Below, piece after piece: positions 34,915-43,590 of a stretch of DNA of 62,741 nt; position 1 is the first letter of the stretch; every line of letters begins with the position of its first letter. Source of the stretch: Flavobacteriales bacterium (GTDB taxonomy: Bacteria; Bacteroidota; Bacteroidia; Flavobacteriales; Crocinitomicaceae); the NCBI GenBank assembly GCA_947375085.1, contig CANCEQ010000001.1, forward strand, positions 1 to 62,741, given 5' to 3'. Under the pieces are notes generated by a model. It did no database searches. It had not been told where the DNA came from and saw nothing but the letters and a program-made list of their open reading frames with translations. The position numbers were made by a program, and so were the translations under genes.

Positions 34915-36810
34915 ATGATGATTGGAAAATTAATTCTGAACTACAAAATCATTTCATTACTTGGAGAAGGAGGGATGGGAAGTGTTTATCTTGCTGAACA
35001 TACTCAAGTAAATCGTAAGGCGGCTATAAAAATTTTATTACCTCAACATTTAAAAAATGCAGAGATAAAAAACCGTTTTAAAAATGAAGCTTCATTGTTA
35101 GCTGAATTGAATCATCCTAACATTGTTAATTTATATGATTTTGCAGAAGATGAATCAGGATTATATTTAATTATGGAATTTGTTGAAGGGACGCCATTAG
35201 ATGAATACATCTTAAATGTATCTGGAGCAATACCTTCTGAACGTTCAATTCCAATCATGACAAAAGTATTGAGTGCTTTTTCATACGCACATTCTAAAGG
35301 AATTATACATCGTGATATTAAACCTTCTAATATTATTATTGGAAAGAATGATGAAATTAAAGTATTGGATTTTGGTATTGCTAAAATATTAGATTCGGCG
35401 AATAAAAATTTAACAAAAACAGGTTCACAAATGGGAACCGTTTTTTATATGTCCCCTGAACAAGTTGAAGGAAAAGTGTTAGACATTAAATCGGATATTT
35501 ATTCATTGGGTGTAACATTTTATCAAATTCTGACTGGTTTAAATCCTTATCAAAATTTAAATTCTGAATTTGAAATATATTCAAAAATTGTAAATGAACC
35601 TTTACCAAATCCTAAAGAAGTATATCCTGGAATACCTGATTACATCTGCTCGATTATAGCGAAAGCGATACAAAAATCACCTGTAAATAGGTTTTCAAAT
35701 TGTAGTGAATTTCAAAATGCGATTGAATCAAAAAGTGTAGTTTCAACAGGTACAACTTTAGATGGTCAAAAAATTGGAGAGACAGCAGGTATTAAAGTAG
35801 GTCCTAAAACTGAAAAAAAATCGAATAAAAAATGGTTCATCGGTGGTGGGATTTTATTATTATTGATTTTACTTTTCTTTCTGCTATTTAGAAAATCAGA
35901 GGATACTACTATACTTCATATTAATTTTATTTCTGATCATGCGATTTCTGAGCAAAATATGATCGTTCCGACTGAAATTCAGTTATTTGTAGATGTATAT
36001 GAGGATATTGAAAATAATGCTTATTATTTACCAGTAGTTTCATTTAAACGTATAGACCTTGAATCTCAAACAGATTCGTTAACTTTTAGTAAATCTCTAT
36101 ATTCTGACATTTCAGCGGAAGAGGCAAAAACCATGTATGAAAATGAGATGTTGACTTATTCTTCAACATTTAACATGTTTGCAAAAAGACAGTTAAGCGA
36201 ATTTAAATCCTTAGATCCCGAAAGAAATGGTATCAGATACTTTTATTTAGATTTATCTGGAAAAGGTAAATCTGATGGTAGCATCTATTTTAATAATGCT
36301 TCCGTTCTTCACGATTATATTTTACAACAACTAAAACTAAAAACATTAATTAATTCGTCTCAGAAGGAAAATACAATTTCTATTATATTACTTTCTGGAG
36401 AGAATCAACAAATAGATGAAGTAGAAAATAATACAACTGAGGTTGAAGAAATTCCTTTAGAAGAAAGTGAAAATTCCGTTGAAGTAGTCAATGATTCTCC
36501 TGAAGTAAAAACGGGTAGCACGGTTGAAAAGCCTAAAAATTTCAAATCAAATTTAATAGCTAATGGAAATTACATAACTTGGAATAAGGAATTAGCTAAT
36601 GCAGATAGATTGACAATTAAATTCACTAGTAAGGTGGATAAAAATGTATTAGTTGAAGATGATGTTACTGGTAAATCAAGTTTTAATTTCTCTTATTCCA
36701 ACTCGATTTATACTGATTCTAGAATAATCATAGAATTAATAGCTACTTTCTCAAATGGTTCCAAAATAACTGGAAATACCTTAACGGTTAGCAATTTAAA
36801 TTGCCATTAA
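34915..36810 (+). CDS. Membrane Ser/Thr protein kinase (Hanks type) with extracytoplasmic domains
   Basis: 631 residues. The kinase domain (about 1-270) has every key motif: LLGEGGMGSVYLAE, VAL-AIK-type KAAIKILLP, IIHRDIKPSNIII, VLDFGIAK, FYMSPEQVEG and SDIYSLGVTFYQILTG. It is followed by a cytoplasmic linker, one membrane span (about 306-326, GGGILLLLILLFFLLF), an unassigned extracytoplasmic region (about 330-500), an acidic Glu-rich linker and an Ig/FN3-like C-terminal domain (about 545-630). It opens the island and shares its kinase domain with three paralogs downstream. Start may be the first or second of two ATGs. Confidence 0.9.
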   Translation: MMIGKLILNYKIISLLGEGGMGSVYLAEHTQVNRKAAIKILLPQHLKNAEIKNRFKNEASLLAELNHPNIVNLYDFAEDESGLYLIMEFVEGTPLDEYILNVSGAIPSERSIPIMTKVLSAFSYAHSKGIIHRDIKPSNIIIGKNDEIKVLDFGIAKILDSANKNLTKTGSQMGTVFYMSPEQVEGKVLDIKSDIYSLGVTFYQILTGLNPYQNLNSEFEIYSKIVNEPLPNPKEVYPGIPDYICSIIAKAIQKSPVNRFSNCSEFQNAIESKSVVSTGTTLDGQKIGETAGIKVGPKTEKKSNKKWFIGGGILLLLILLFFLLFRKSEDTTILHINFISDHAISEQNMIVPTEIQLFVDVYEDIENNAYYLPVVSFKRIDLESQTDSLTFSKSLYSDISAEEAKTMYENEMLTYSSTFNMFAKRQLSEFKSLDPERNGIRYFYLDLSGKGKSDGSIYFNNASVLHDYILQQLKLKTLINSSQKENTISIILLSGENQQIDEVENNTTEVEEIPLEESENSVEVVNDSPEVKTGSTVEKPKNFKSNLIANGNYITWNKELANADRLTIKFTSKVDKNVLVEDDVTGKSSFNFSYSNSIYTDSRIIIELIATFSNGSKITGNTLTVSNLNCH

Positions 36811-36890
36811 ATATTTATAAATAATCTTTTTATTTAAAGAGTTTTATAAATCGTTTTGAAACTTTTAGAATAAATCAAACAATATAGCAC

Positions 36891-38060
36891 ATGAAAATTT
36901 TAATTTCTATATTTTTTATCTTACAAATCTTCGTTTCATTTTCGAAAACTTCTCCAGTACACGTTTATTTAATAGCGGATAATTTTCAAATGACTAAGAG
37001 TGATTTTCAAAGTTGGTCTAATACCATTTTTTTAGATTCAAAACTGCCGATTTCAGAGTTTAAAATTTATAGCCATTCTCTTAAAGAGTCTCTTTTCCCA
37101 GATACTTGGTCAAATGCGAAAAAATCAAAATCAGCTAATTTTTATCCTTCTAAGATAGATTGTGACTACTCACCTTGTACAACTTTAAAATCGTTTATAA
37201 AAGAGTATAGTACAGCTAAAACAAAATTATTCATTGGAGAAGGAGAGTTTAATTGTAATCTTCGAGAATTAGGTGTTGAAAATGGATATTTTAAAAACAA
37301 TGCTGAAGACATTAAATTAAAAATTGAGGATGAAATAGCTGCTAATAAAAGTGCAGGTAGAGAATTGACATTGATTTTTTATGTACCATCTAGTTCAATT
37401 ATTGAAAAACCGATAGTTAGTTTTAAATATGATACACTTAAAATTAAAAAAGGGGAATCAGTAGTGTTAAGTCCAACTGTATCTGAAAATTCAAAAATTA
37501 AATGGGATCTAAATGAGAGTTTAAGTTGTATGGATTGTGTGCAACCAAAAGCTACGCCTACATCAACAACAACGTATATAGTTAGGAGTAAAAACACAAG
37601 TGGATGTGAATCAGAACCAGTAAAAATTACAGTCGAAGTAAATAAAAAATGCGAGGATAATTTTGAAGCATGTAAGATTGAATATTTTTCGGATAATCAG
37701 TTGTATAAGCAGAATTTAGAAGATAAAAATAAATGGTTGATGTCTTCTTCTCAACCTGGATCAGAAATTTATTATTTGGTGTGTTCTAAAAACTGTGCTG
37801 ACAATGTAACGGTTGAAATTTTTGATAAAAACCATCAAAAAATTTGGAGTCAAGATTACAAACGAAGTGATATTGAATCAGGAAACAAATTACACCAAGA
37901 TCATCCAGATAATTTCATATTTAAAATGAATTTTAATCGGATCAACAATTTTGATAAAAATCAATACTACACATTTGAAATAAAATCTAGAAATGATGAT
38001 AAAGATACTTTTAGAAATTATGTTTCACCACTTACAAAATTTGTAGAGTGTAGTTTATAA
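36891..38060 (+). CDS. Secreted protein with Ig-like domain
   Basis: 389 residues with a cleavable signal peptide (MKILISIFFILQIFVSFSK). About 20-165 is an alpha/beta-looking region of unknown fold (VHVYLIADNFQM; KLFIGEGEFNCNLREL; ELTLIFYVPSSS). About 170-250 is an Ig-like, PKD-type domain (LKIKKGESVVLSPTVSENSKIKW; STTTYIVRSKNTSGC). About 255-389 is a C-terminal beta domain with paired Cys residues. Probably periplasmic or surface-exposed. It belongs to the kinase operon (80-base gap); its partner is unknown. Confidence 0.65.
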   Translation: MKILISIFFILQIFVSFSKTSPVHVYLIADNFQMTKSDFQSWSNTIFLDSKLPISEFKIYSHSLKESLFPDTWSNAKKSKSANFYPSKIDCDYSPCTTLKSFIKEYSTAKTKLFIGEGEFNCNLRELGVENGYFKNNAEDIKLKIEDEIAANKSAGRELTLIFYVPSSSIIEKPIVSFKYDTLKIKKGESVVLSPTVSENSKIKWDLNESLSCMDCVQPKATPTSTTTYIVRSKNTSGCESEPVKITVEVNKKCEDNFEACKIEYFSDNQLYKQNLEDKNKWLMSSSQPGSEIYYLVCSKNCADNVTVEIFDKNHQKIWSQDYKRSDIESGNKLHQDHPDNFIFKMNFNRINNFDKNQYYTFEIKSRNDDKDTFRNYVSPLTKFVECSL

Positions 38061-38081
38061 AAACAATTAATATTAATCCAA

Positions 38082-38858
38082 ATGAAAAATCTATACATTT
38101 TCATCATGCTATTTAGTTTTACACTTTCTGCTCAGCAAAAAGAGTATTATAAATTTGCAGATACCTCAAAAAAATATACAGTAAAGTACTTTAAAGATTA
38201 TTTTGCTCCTTATGAAAAAGGGATTATCTTTTTTTATCCGAATGATGATTCTTTGAAGAAAATAGATTTTGAAACTCAAATAGTTTCAATTACAAAAGAT
38301 CCCCGTTTTAAAAATGCAAAGATTGTAGGTGTCCCATACAAAACAGGTGTTAAGGATGAGGATAATGTTTATTTTGAAAAACATATTGTGACAAATACAG
38401 AATGTTTAGTTTATTCTAAAGATTCTTTGAGCGTAAACAAAGCATTGAAAAATGAATCTAATTTCAATAAGAAAACCAAAGATATACCTTCTGAATTTTA
38501 TCTAATAGATATAAGTAAAGAATCAATTTGTGTAAAAGAAAAACGCATTGAATTTTGTAAGGCTTATATTCTAGAGTTTTTAGATCCAACTTTAACTCAA
38601 AAGGAAATTATTCAAGATTTAACGAAGAGAATGGTGATTTTAGAATCTCAGACAAATCACTTTCATCAGGAATTAGATGCTAAAAATAAATTAATTGAAG
38701 CTCAAACAAAACGAATTGAGACTCTTGAAAATGATTTAAAAACATTTAAAACAATGGTTGAGTTAAAACCGGTTAAAAAAGGTGAAACTAAAATCGAGGA
38801 AAAATCAACAACTAAACAAGTTGATAAAACTGAAAATGAGAACAAAGACAAAAAATAA
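38082..38858 (+). CDS. Secreted coiled-coil protein
   Basis: 258 residues with a signal peptide (MKNLYIFIMLFSFTLSAQ). The N-terminal 165 residues are of unknown fold. About 170-225 is a coiled coil (QDLTKRMVILESQTNHFHQ; KRIETLENDLKTFK), followed by a Lys/Glu-rich tail. Its stop codon is immediately followed by the next start (TAAATG), so it is co-translated with the FISUMP-barrel protein. A related coiled-coil segment precedes the FISUMP domain in the protein at 46350-47171. Confidence 0.6.
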   Translation: MKNLYIFIMLFSFTLSAQQKEYYKFADTSKKYTVKYFKDYFAPYEKGIIFFYPNDDSLKKIDFETQIVSITKDPRFKNAKIVGVPYKTGVKDEDNVYFEKHIVTNTECLVYSKDSLSVNKALKNESNFNKKTKDIPSEFYLIDISKESICVKEKRIEFCKAYILEFLDPTLTQKEIIQDLTKRMVILESQTNHFHQELDAKNKLIEAQTKRIETLENDLKTFKTMVELKPVKKGETKIEEKSTTKQVDKTENENKDKK

Positions 38859-41564
38859 ATGAAAAACTGTTCTCTTTTAATTTTATTATATTTTTTCTTT
38901 TCATTTCATGTTTCTTCCCAATCAAAGTCATGGGATACACAAGACTTAAAGGTTACAAAATTTAGAAATGGTGAAGACTTGTTTTTTGCTCAATCTGATC
39001 AAGAATGGAAAAGGGCATCAGATGAAGGTATTCCTGCTTATTGTTATTACAATGGTGAACCTTCAAACGGAGTTCTTTACAATTGGTTTGCCGTTAATGA
39101 TTCTAGAGGTTTAGCTCCTGATGGTTGGTTAATTCCAACAAAAGAAGATTTTGTAGAATTAAAAGATTTGTTTAAAACTTTAAAATCGCCAAACGGAGGT
39201 TGGAATTCAAAAATTTATAGACCCTCTAATTATAATTTTAATTCGAATGGGTTTAGAACATTTGAAAGTGGAACGGATTTTTATTCAAAGGGCTATATAT
39301 CCTATTTTTGGTCTTCTTCTAAGGTTCTAAACAATTCCATGAAGTCGTATGCTTTTGTCATCTTAGACGACTCAGAAACCCCCAACATTATAGACTCTTA
39401 CAGGGAAAATGGATATAGTGTTCGTTGTGTCAAAGGGGATACTGATCAATCGAAACTTTCAGTTTATTCTGGACAAAAACCAACTTCTAATCCTTTACTT
39501 AAAGCTTGGGATAGAGAAGATTTAAAAGTTACTAAATTTAGAAATGGGGAAGACCTGTTTTTCGCACAAACACCAGAAGAATGGTCTAAAGCTTCAGAGG
39601 ATGGACTACCTGCTTATTGTGTTTATGAAGGGAATGAATCGAAAGGTTTTTTGTACAATTGGTTTGCTGTAAATGATGCTCGAGGTTTGGTACCCTATGG
39701 GTGGAGAGTACCATCTAAAGGAGATTTTGATAATTTAATCAGAACAAGTAAAGAAATTAATGATAATCAAGGTGGTAACTCATTTGCTTTAGAGTTGAAG
39801 TATAATGGATATAGAACTTTCGACGGGTATGATTTTTATTCATTTGGAGAAGCGAGTTATTTATGGACTACTACTAAAGTGCCCAATAATTCATTTGAAA
39901 GTTTTGCTTTTGAGTTGGTAAAGGATCAACAATTACCAATTTTAAAAAATGAAAGAAGAGAAAACGGTTATAGTATAAGATGTATCAGAAATTATGACGA
40001 AGAAATAATGGGACTTCCACCCAGGGAAATTGTTGGGAAAAGTACAATTTGTGTTGGTGAAGAAATTACATTGAAAACGAATGGTGGCGAGTTAAATGAA
40101 AATTCAAAATGGGTCTGGTATCAAAATGGAGTAAAGATAGGAGAGGGTGAATCTATTTCTGTTAAACCTGCTTATACAACAAGTTATTCAGTTAGAGCAG
40201 AGTCTTCTAAAGGAAAATTTTCTGATTTTGTTAATAAGGAAATAAAAGTTAATTCTCGTCCAACTACCCCGAATGGAATAACTTTTAGTTCTAATGTTTA
40301 TGTCGATTCTCAAGGAAGAGGAATTGTTTGTGAGGATGGTTTAGTTACTTATACAGTGAATGGAGAATTATCACAAGGAAGTAGTTGGAAATGGACAGAA
40401 AATGGAAAAGTGGTGTCAACACAAGCTACTTTTTCCGAAGTGATAAAAACAAATAGTACAATTTATGTTGAAGCAGTGAATGCTATGTGTGGTAATTCAG
40501 GATTTATTTCTAAACAAATAGTTGTATTGAATAAAACAGTAACTCCAATTTCGATTTATGAGAAGTCCATTTCATTTAATAAAACGAAATTATATTTTGA
40601 AACCGGAGTATTAGGTCCGAATGCCGAGTGGAAATGGTATAAAGTAAAAAAAAATGGGGAGTTAAAATATCTTATTAAAGGAACTGAGATTACAATTAAT
40701 TCATTCAAAACTAAAAGGATTGTTCTTCAAGCAGAAGGAGGATTATGTGATTCTGGTCCAGTAAAATTTGATTACCAGTTTTATAAAAGCGCAAAACAGA
40801 TTGGTGGAGCAGACTGGAATAAAAAATATGCAAATAGTACAGGGATTTTTCATTTTGGATTTGATTTAGGTTTAGATGTTCATAATTTATTTGATTCAAT
40901 TCAAGTGATGGATACAATATTTAACTTCAGAGCAAAAAGTTATGGGATTAATATGGGGTTAAGTTTTCATCCTATTATCAATGAGTTTTTTACAATAGGT
41001 ACGCGAACTAATTTTATTTTAGATTTTGGTAAAATTGACAATTCATCTCAATTTCAACAACTTTTTCCTCAATCAACAATGACTAAAGATCCTACTTTTG
41101 TTTTATCTAAAAGTTCAGTAGGTGGAGAACTTTTAATTGGTGTATTACCTAAAGGAAAATTGAAATTGTTAATTGATTATGATTTAGCGAATTATAGAAC
41201 TGTAAAAAGTTTTGGAGATTCAACATTTACCTCGTATCGTTTAGTGAAAAAAGAAACGACTGGAATTGGATTTAGAATTGGGAGCTACGCAAAAAGTTTT
41301 GATAAAAATGCAGTGCAATTAGATGTTTTATATTCTTTGTCTAATTTTAATGAAACAGCACTTTTTGATTTTTCGCAATCCATGTTTTCAAACCCTTCAC
41401 ATTTAAGAAGTGGAGTTAAACTAAGGTTGTGGGTTCATAATGCGATTAAATTAGAGGCTGGATTAATATATAGTTTAAATCCAATTACTTTGAAAAATGA
41501 TTTTAACACCAAAAATGCAATTGTGAATTTTGGGTTAGTATGGAGTTTTGATAGATTTTACTAA
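38859..41564 (+). CDS. Fusion of two FISUMP domains, Ig-like domains and an outer-membrane barrel
   Basis: 901 residues with a signal peptide (MKNCSLLILLYFFFSFHVSSQ). Two tandem FISUMP (TIGR02145) domains lie at about 22-195 and 215-380 (each with TKFRNGEDLFFAQ, GVLYNWFAVNDSRGLAP or FLYNWFAVNDARGL, and ENGYSVRCV or ENGYSIRCI). Two to three Ig-like, PKD-type domains follow at about 390-645 (STICVGEEITLKTNGGEL; SWKWTENGKVVS). The last 250 residues form a transmembrane barrel ending in an aromatic residue (VNFGLVWSFDRFY). This arrangement puts FISUMP and Ig domains on the outer membrane. It may be a surface receptor or adhesin for the kinase system. The next gene overlaps by one base. Confidence 0.75.
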   Translation: MKNCSLLILLYFFFSFHVSSQSKSWDTQDLKVTKFRNGEDLFFAQSDQEWKRASDEGIPAYCYYNGEPSNGVLYNWFAVNDSRGLAPDGWLIPTKEDFVELKDLFKTLKSPNGGWNSKIYRPSNYNFNSNGFRTFESGTDFYSKGYISYFWSSSKVLNNSMKSYAFVILDDSETPNIIDSYRENGYSVRCVKGDTDQSKLSVYSGQKPTSNPLLKAWDREDLKVTKFRNGEDLFFAQTPEEWSKASEDGLPAYCVYEGNESKGFLYNWFAVNDARGLVPYGWRVPSKGDFDNLIRTSKEINDNQGGNSFALELKYNGYRTFDGYDFYSFGEASYLWTTTKVPNNSFESFAFELVKDQQLPILKNERRENGYSIRCIRNYDEEIMGLPPREIVGKSTICVGEEITLKTNGGELNENSKWVWYQNGVKIGEGESISVKPAYTTSYSVRAESSKGKFSDFVNKEIKVNSRPTTPNGITFSSNVYVDSQGRGIVCEDGLVTYTVNGELSQGSSWKWTENGKVVSTQATFSEVIKTNSTIYVEAVNAMCGNSGFISKQIVVLNKTVTPISIYEKSISFNKTKLYFETGVLGPNAEWKWYKVKKNGELKYLIKGTEITINSFKTKRIVLQAEGGLCDSGPVKFDYQFYKSAKQIGGADWNKKYANSTGIFHFGFDLGLDVHNLFDSIQVMDTIFNFRAKSYGINMGLSFHPIINEFFTIGTRTNFILDFGKIDNSSQFQQLFPQSTMTKDPTFVLSKSSVGGELLIGVLPKGKLKLLIDYDLANYRTVKSFGDSTFTSYRLVKKETTGIGFRIGSYAKSFDKNAVQLDVLYSLSNFNETALFDFSQSMFSNPSHLRSGVKLRLWVHNAIKLEAGLIYSLNPITLKNDFNTKNAIVNFGLVWSFDRFY

Positions 41565-43579
41565 TGATGAAGTTGAGATATACCTATATATTTTTGTTAT
41601 TGATAGTTCTTTCTTGTACTAAAAAAGAACTTGCGACTGTAAAAACCAATCCTGATTATATTGTGACAAATAATTCAGCGAAAATTACGGGTTTAATTAC
41701 GAATGATGGAGGTTCTTCAATTGTATCCAAAGGAATTTGTTTGAGTAGTAAAGAAACGCCAACAATTTTAGATACTGTTTTAATTGATTCAACTGTTAAA
41801 CTTCAATATGAAGTAGAATTTGATGAATTATCACCAAATAAAACCTATTTCGTTAGGGCATTTGTAAAAAATAAAAATGGACTTAGTTATGGTGATATTA
41901 TTAAATTTTCAACATATCAAGCAATTATAACTAAACCTGTCACAAATATAACTTCTTCAAGTGGTATTTCTGGTTGTATTGCTTCAAATTATTCATTAAA
42001 TAATCAAACAGATAAATATGGCTTATGTTGGAGTAAACATGAAAAACCAACAATAAAAGATTTTGTAAGTCAAGAATACACATATGGATATGTATTTGAT
42101 AGTGAGATTACTAGTTTAGATTCGAATACTGTTTATTATGTAAGGGCTTATCTTTTTAATTCAAAAGGAGTTTTTTATGGGAATCAAGTTGAATTTAAAA
42201 CGAAATCAAACAATTCTCCGACAGTTAAAACAGGTGGTTATCAAAATTTAAATTTAACCTCTGTTTCATGTGAAGGAGAAGTTTTATTTGATTGTAACAG
42301 TTCTGTAAGCGAAAGAGGGATTATTTATGGTACAAATGAAAATTTAACTATTCTCGATAATCATTTACAATCGGGATCTGTATTTGGATCTGTAGTTTTT
42401 AATTCTGTATTGATAAATTTGGCACCAAGTACAAAATATTATTATAGAGCATATGCTAAAAATGGTTTTGGGGTTGGTTATGGTGATGTAAACACTTTTA
42501 CTACAAATAAAACAAAACCAACTGTTGTTACTGATTCAGTATCATCCATATCAACAACTTCTATTTCAGCAGCTGGAACAGTTAAAAATGATGGTGGTGA
42601 TGTGGTTACTTCTAGAGGGTTTTGTTGGGGTACATCGAGCTCTCCGACAATTGCTAGCAATACAACAAACAGCGGATTTTATTTAGGGAGTTTCTCTTCC
42701 AATATTCAGGGATTAACTCCAAATACTACGTATTATCTTCGTTCTTATGCAACTAATAGTATAGGTACCTCTTATGGAAACCAAATCGTATTTACTACAT
42801 TGAATATATATCTTCCAAGTGTTTCTACTAATTCTATTAATAGTATCACTAATTCTTCTGTAAGTTGCAACGGTATGGTAAGTTCTGATGGCAATTCTCA
42901 AGTGCTTTCAAGAGGCTTTTGTTGGAGTTCTACTAATTCTTTACCCTCCTTAAATGATAATTCAATAGCAAATGGTTCTGGTCTAGGAACATTTATTTCT
43001 CAAATTTCGGGGTTAACTTTAAATACAGTATATTACATTAGAGCTTATGCAACTAATTCAAAAGGTACTCAATATGCACAAGTTTTAAAATTTACAACCA
43101 CCATTAGTGTTGGAGATTCGTATCAAGGAGGTAAAGTAGCTTATATTTTACAATCAGGAGATCCAGGATATATCTCAGGTGAAAATCATGGTTTAATTGC
43201 TGCTCCAACAGATCAAACTGGTTATACATTTTGGCATTCTTTAAGTAGTCCATTTATAGGTTCAACAGCAACTAATATAGGTTCTGGAATGAATAACACA
43301 AATATTATAGTGAGTAATTTTGGAACAGAAGTAAATGCAGCTAGATTATGTTACGATTTAGTTTTAGATGGATATTCTGATTGGTACCTTCCAAGTAAAG
43401 AGGAATTAGCTAAGTTGTATTTAAATAGGGTGCTTATTGGTGGATTTTCAACTTATTATTATCAAAGTTCAACAGAAGAAGAGGCAAGATATAATTGGAT
43501 ACACTATTTTAAAGATGGAACGGTAAGAACTACTTGGAAATATGCTAAAAATTGCGTTAGAGCTATAAGATCATTTTAA
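41564..43579 (+). CDS. FN3-like repeat lipoprotein with DUF1566 domain
   Basis: 671 residues. The signal peptide ends with the lipobox VLSC (Cys about 18). Five FN3-like repeats of about 95 residues follow, each with a GxxxxDGG…xxRGxCW core and a LxxNTxYYxRAYATNSxGxxYG strand (for example LTPNTTYYLRSYATNSIGTS). The C-terminal 150 residues are a DUF1566 domain: GDSYQGGKVAYILQSGDPGY, LVLDGYSDWYLPSKEELAKL and VRAIRSF. Predicted to be a surface lipoprotein. A larger paralog follows after 11 bases, and the DUF1566 domain recurs on the kinase encoded at 57480. Confidence 0.82.
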   Translation: MMKLRYTYIFLLLIVLSCTKKELATVKTNPDYIVTNNSAKITGLITNDGGSSIVSKGICLSSKETPTILDTVLIDSTVKLQYEVEFDELSPNKTYFVRAFVKNKNGLSYGDIIKFSTYQAIITKPVTNITSSSGISGCIASNYSLNNQTDKYGLCWSKHEKPTIKDFVSQEYTYGYVFDSEITSLDSNTVYYVRAYLFNSKGVFYGNQVEFKTKSNNSPTVKTGGYQNLNLTSVSCEGEVLFDCNSSVSERGIIYGTNENLTILDNHLQSGSVFGSVVFNSVLINLAPSTKYYYRAYAKNGFGVGYGDVNTFTTNKTKPTVVTDSVSSISTTSISAAGTVKNDGGDVVTSRGFCWGTSSSPTIASNTTNSGFYLGSFSSNIQGLTPNTTYYLRSYATNSIGTSYGNQIVFTTLNIYLPSVSTNSINSITNSSVSCNGMVSSDGNSQVLSRGFCWSSTNSLPSLNDNSIANGSGLGTFISQISGLTLNTVYYIRAYATNSKGTQYAQVLKFTTTISVGDSYQGGKVAYILQSGDPGYISGENHGLIAAPTDQTGYTFWHSLSSPFIGSTATNIGSGMNNTNIIVSNFGTEVNAARLCYDLVLDGYSDWYLPSKEELAKLYLNRVLIGGFSTYYYQSSTEEEARYNWIHYFKDGTVRTTWKYAKNCVRAIRSF

Positions 43580-43590
43580 TTGTAATAACC

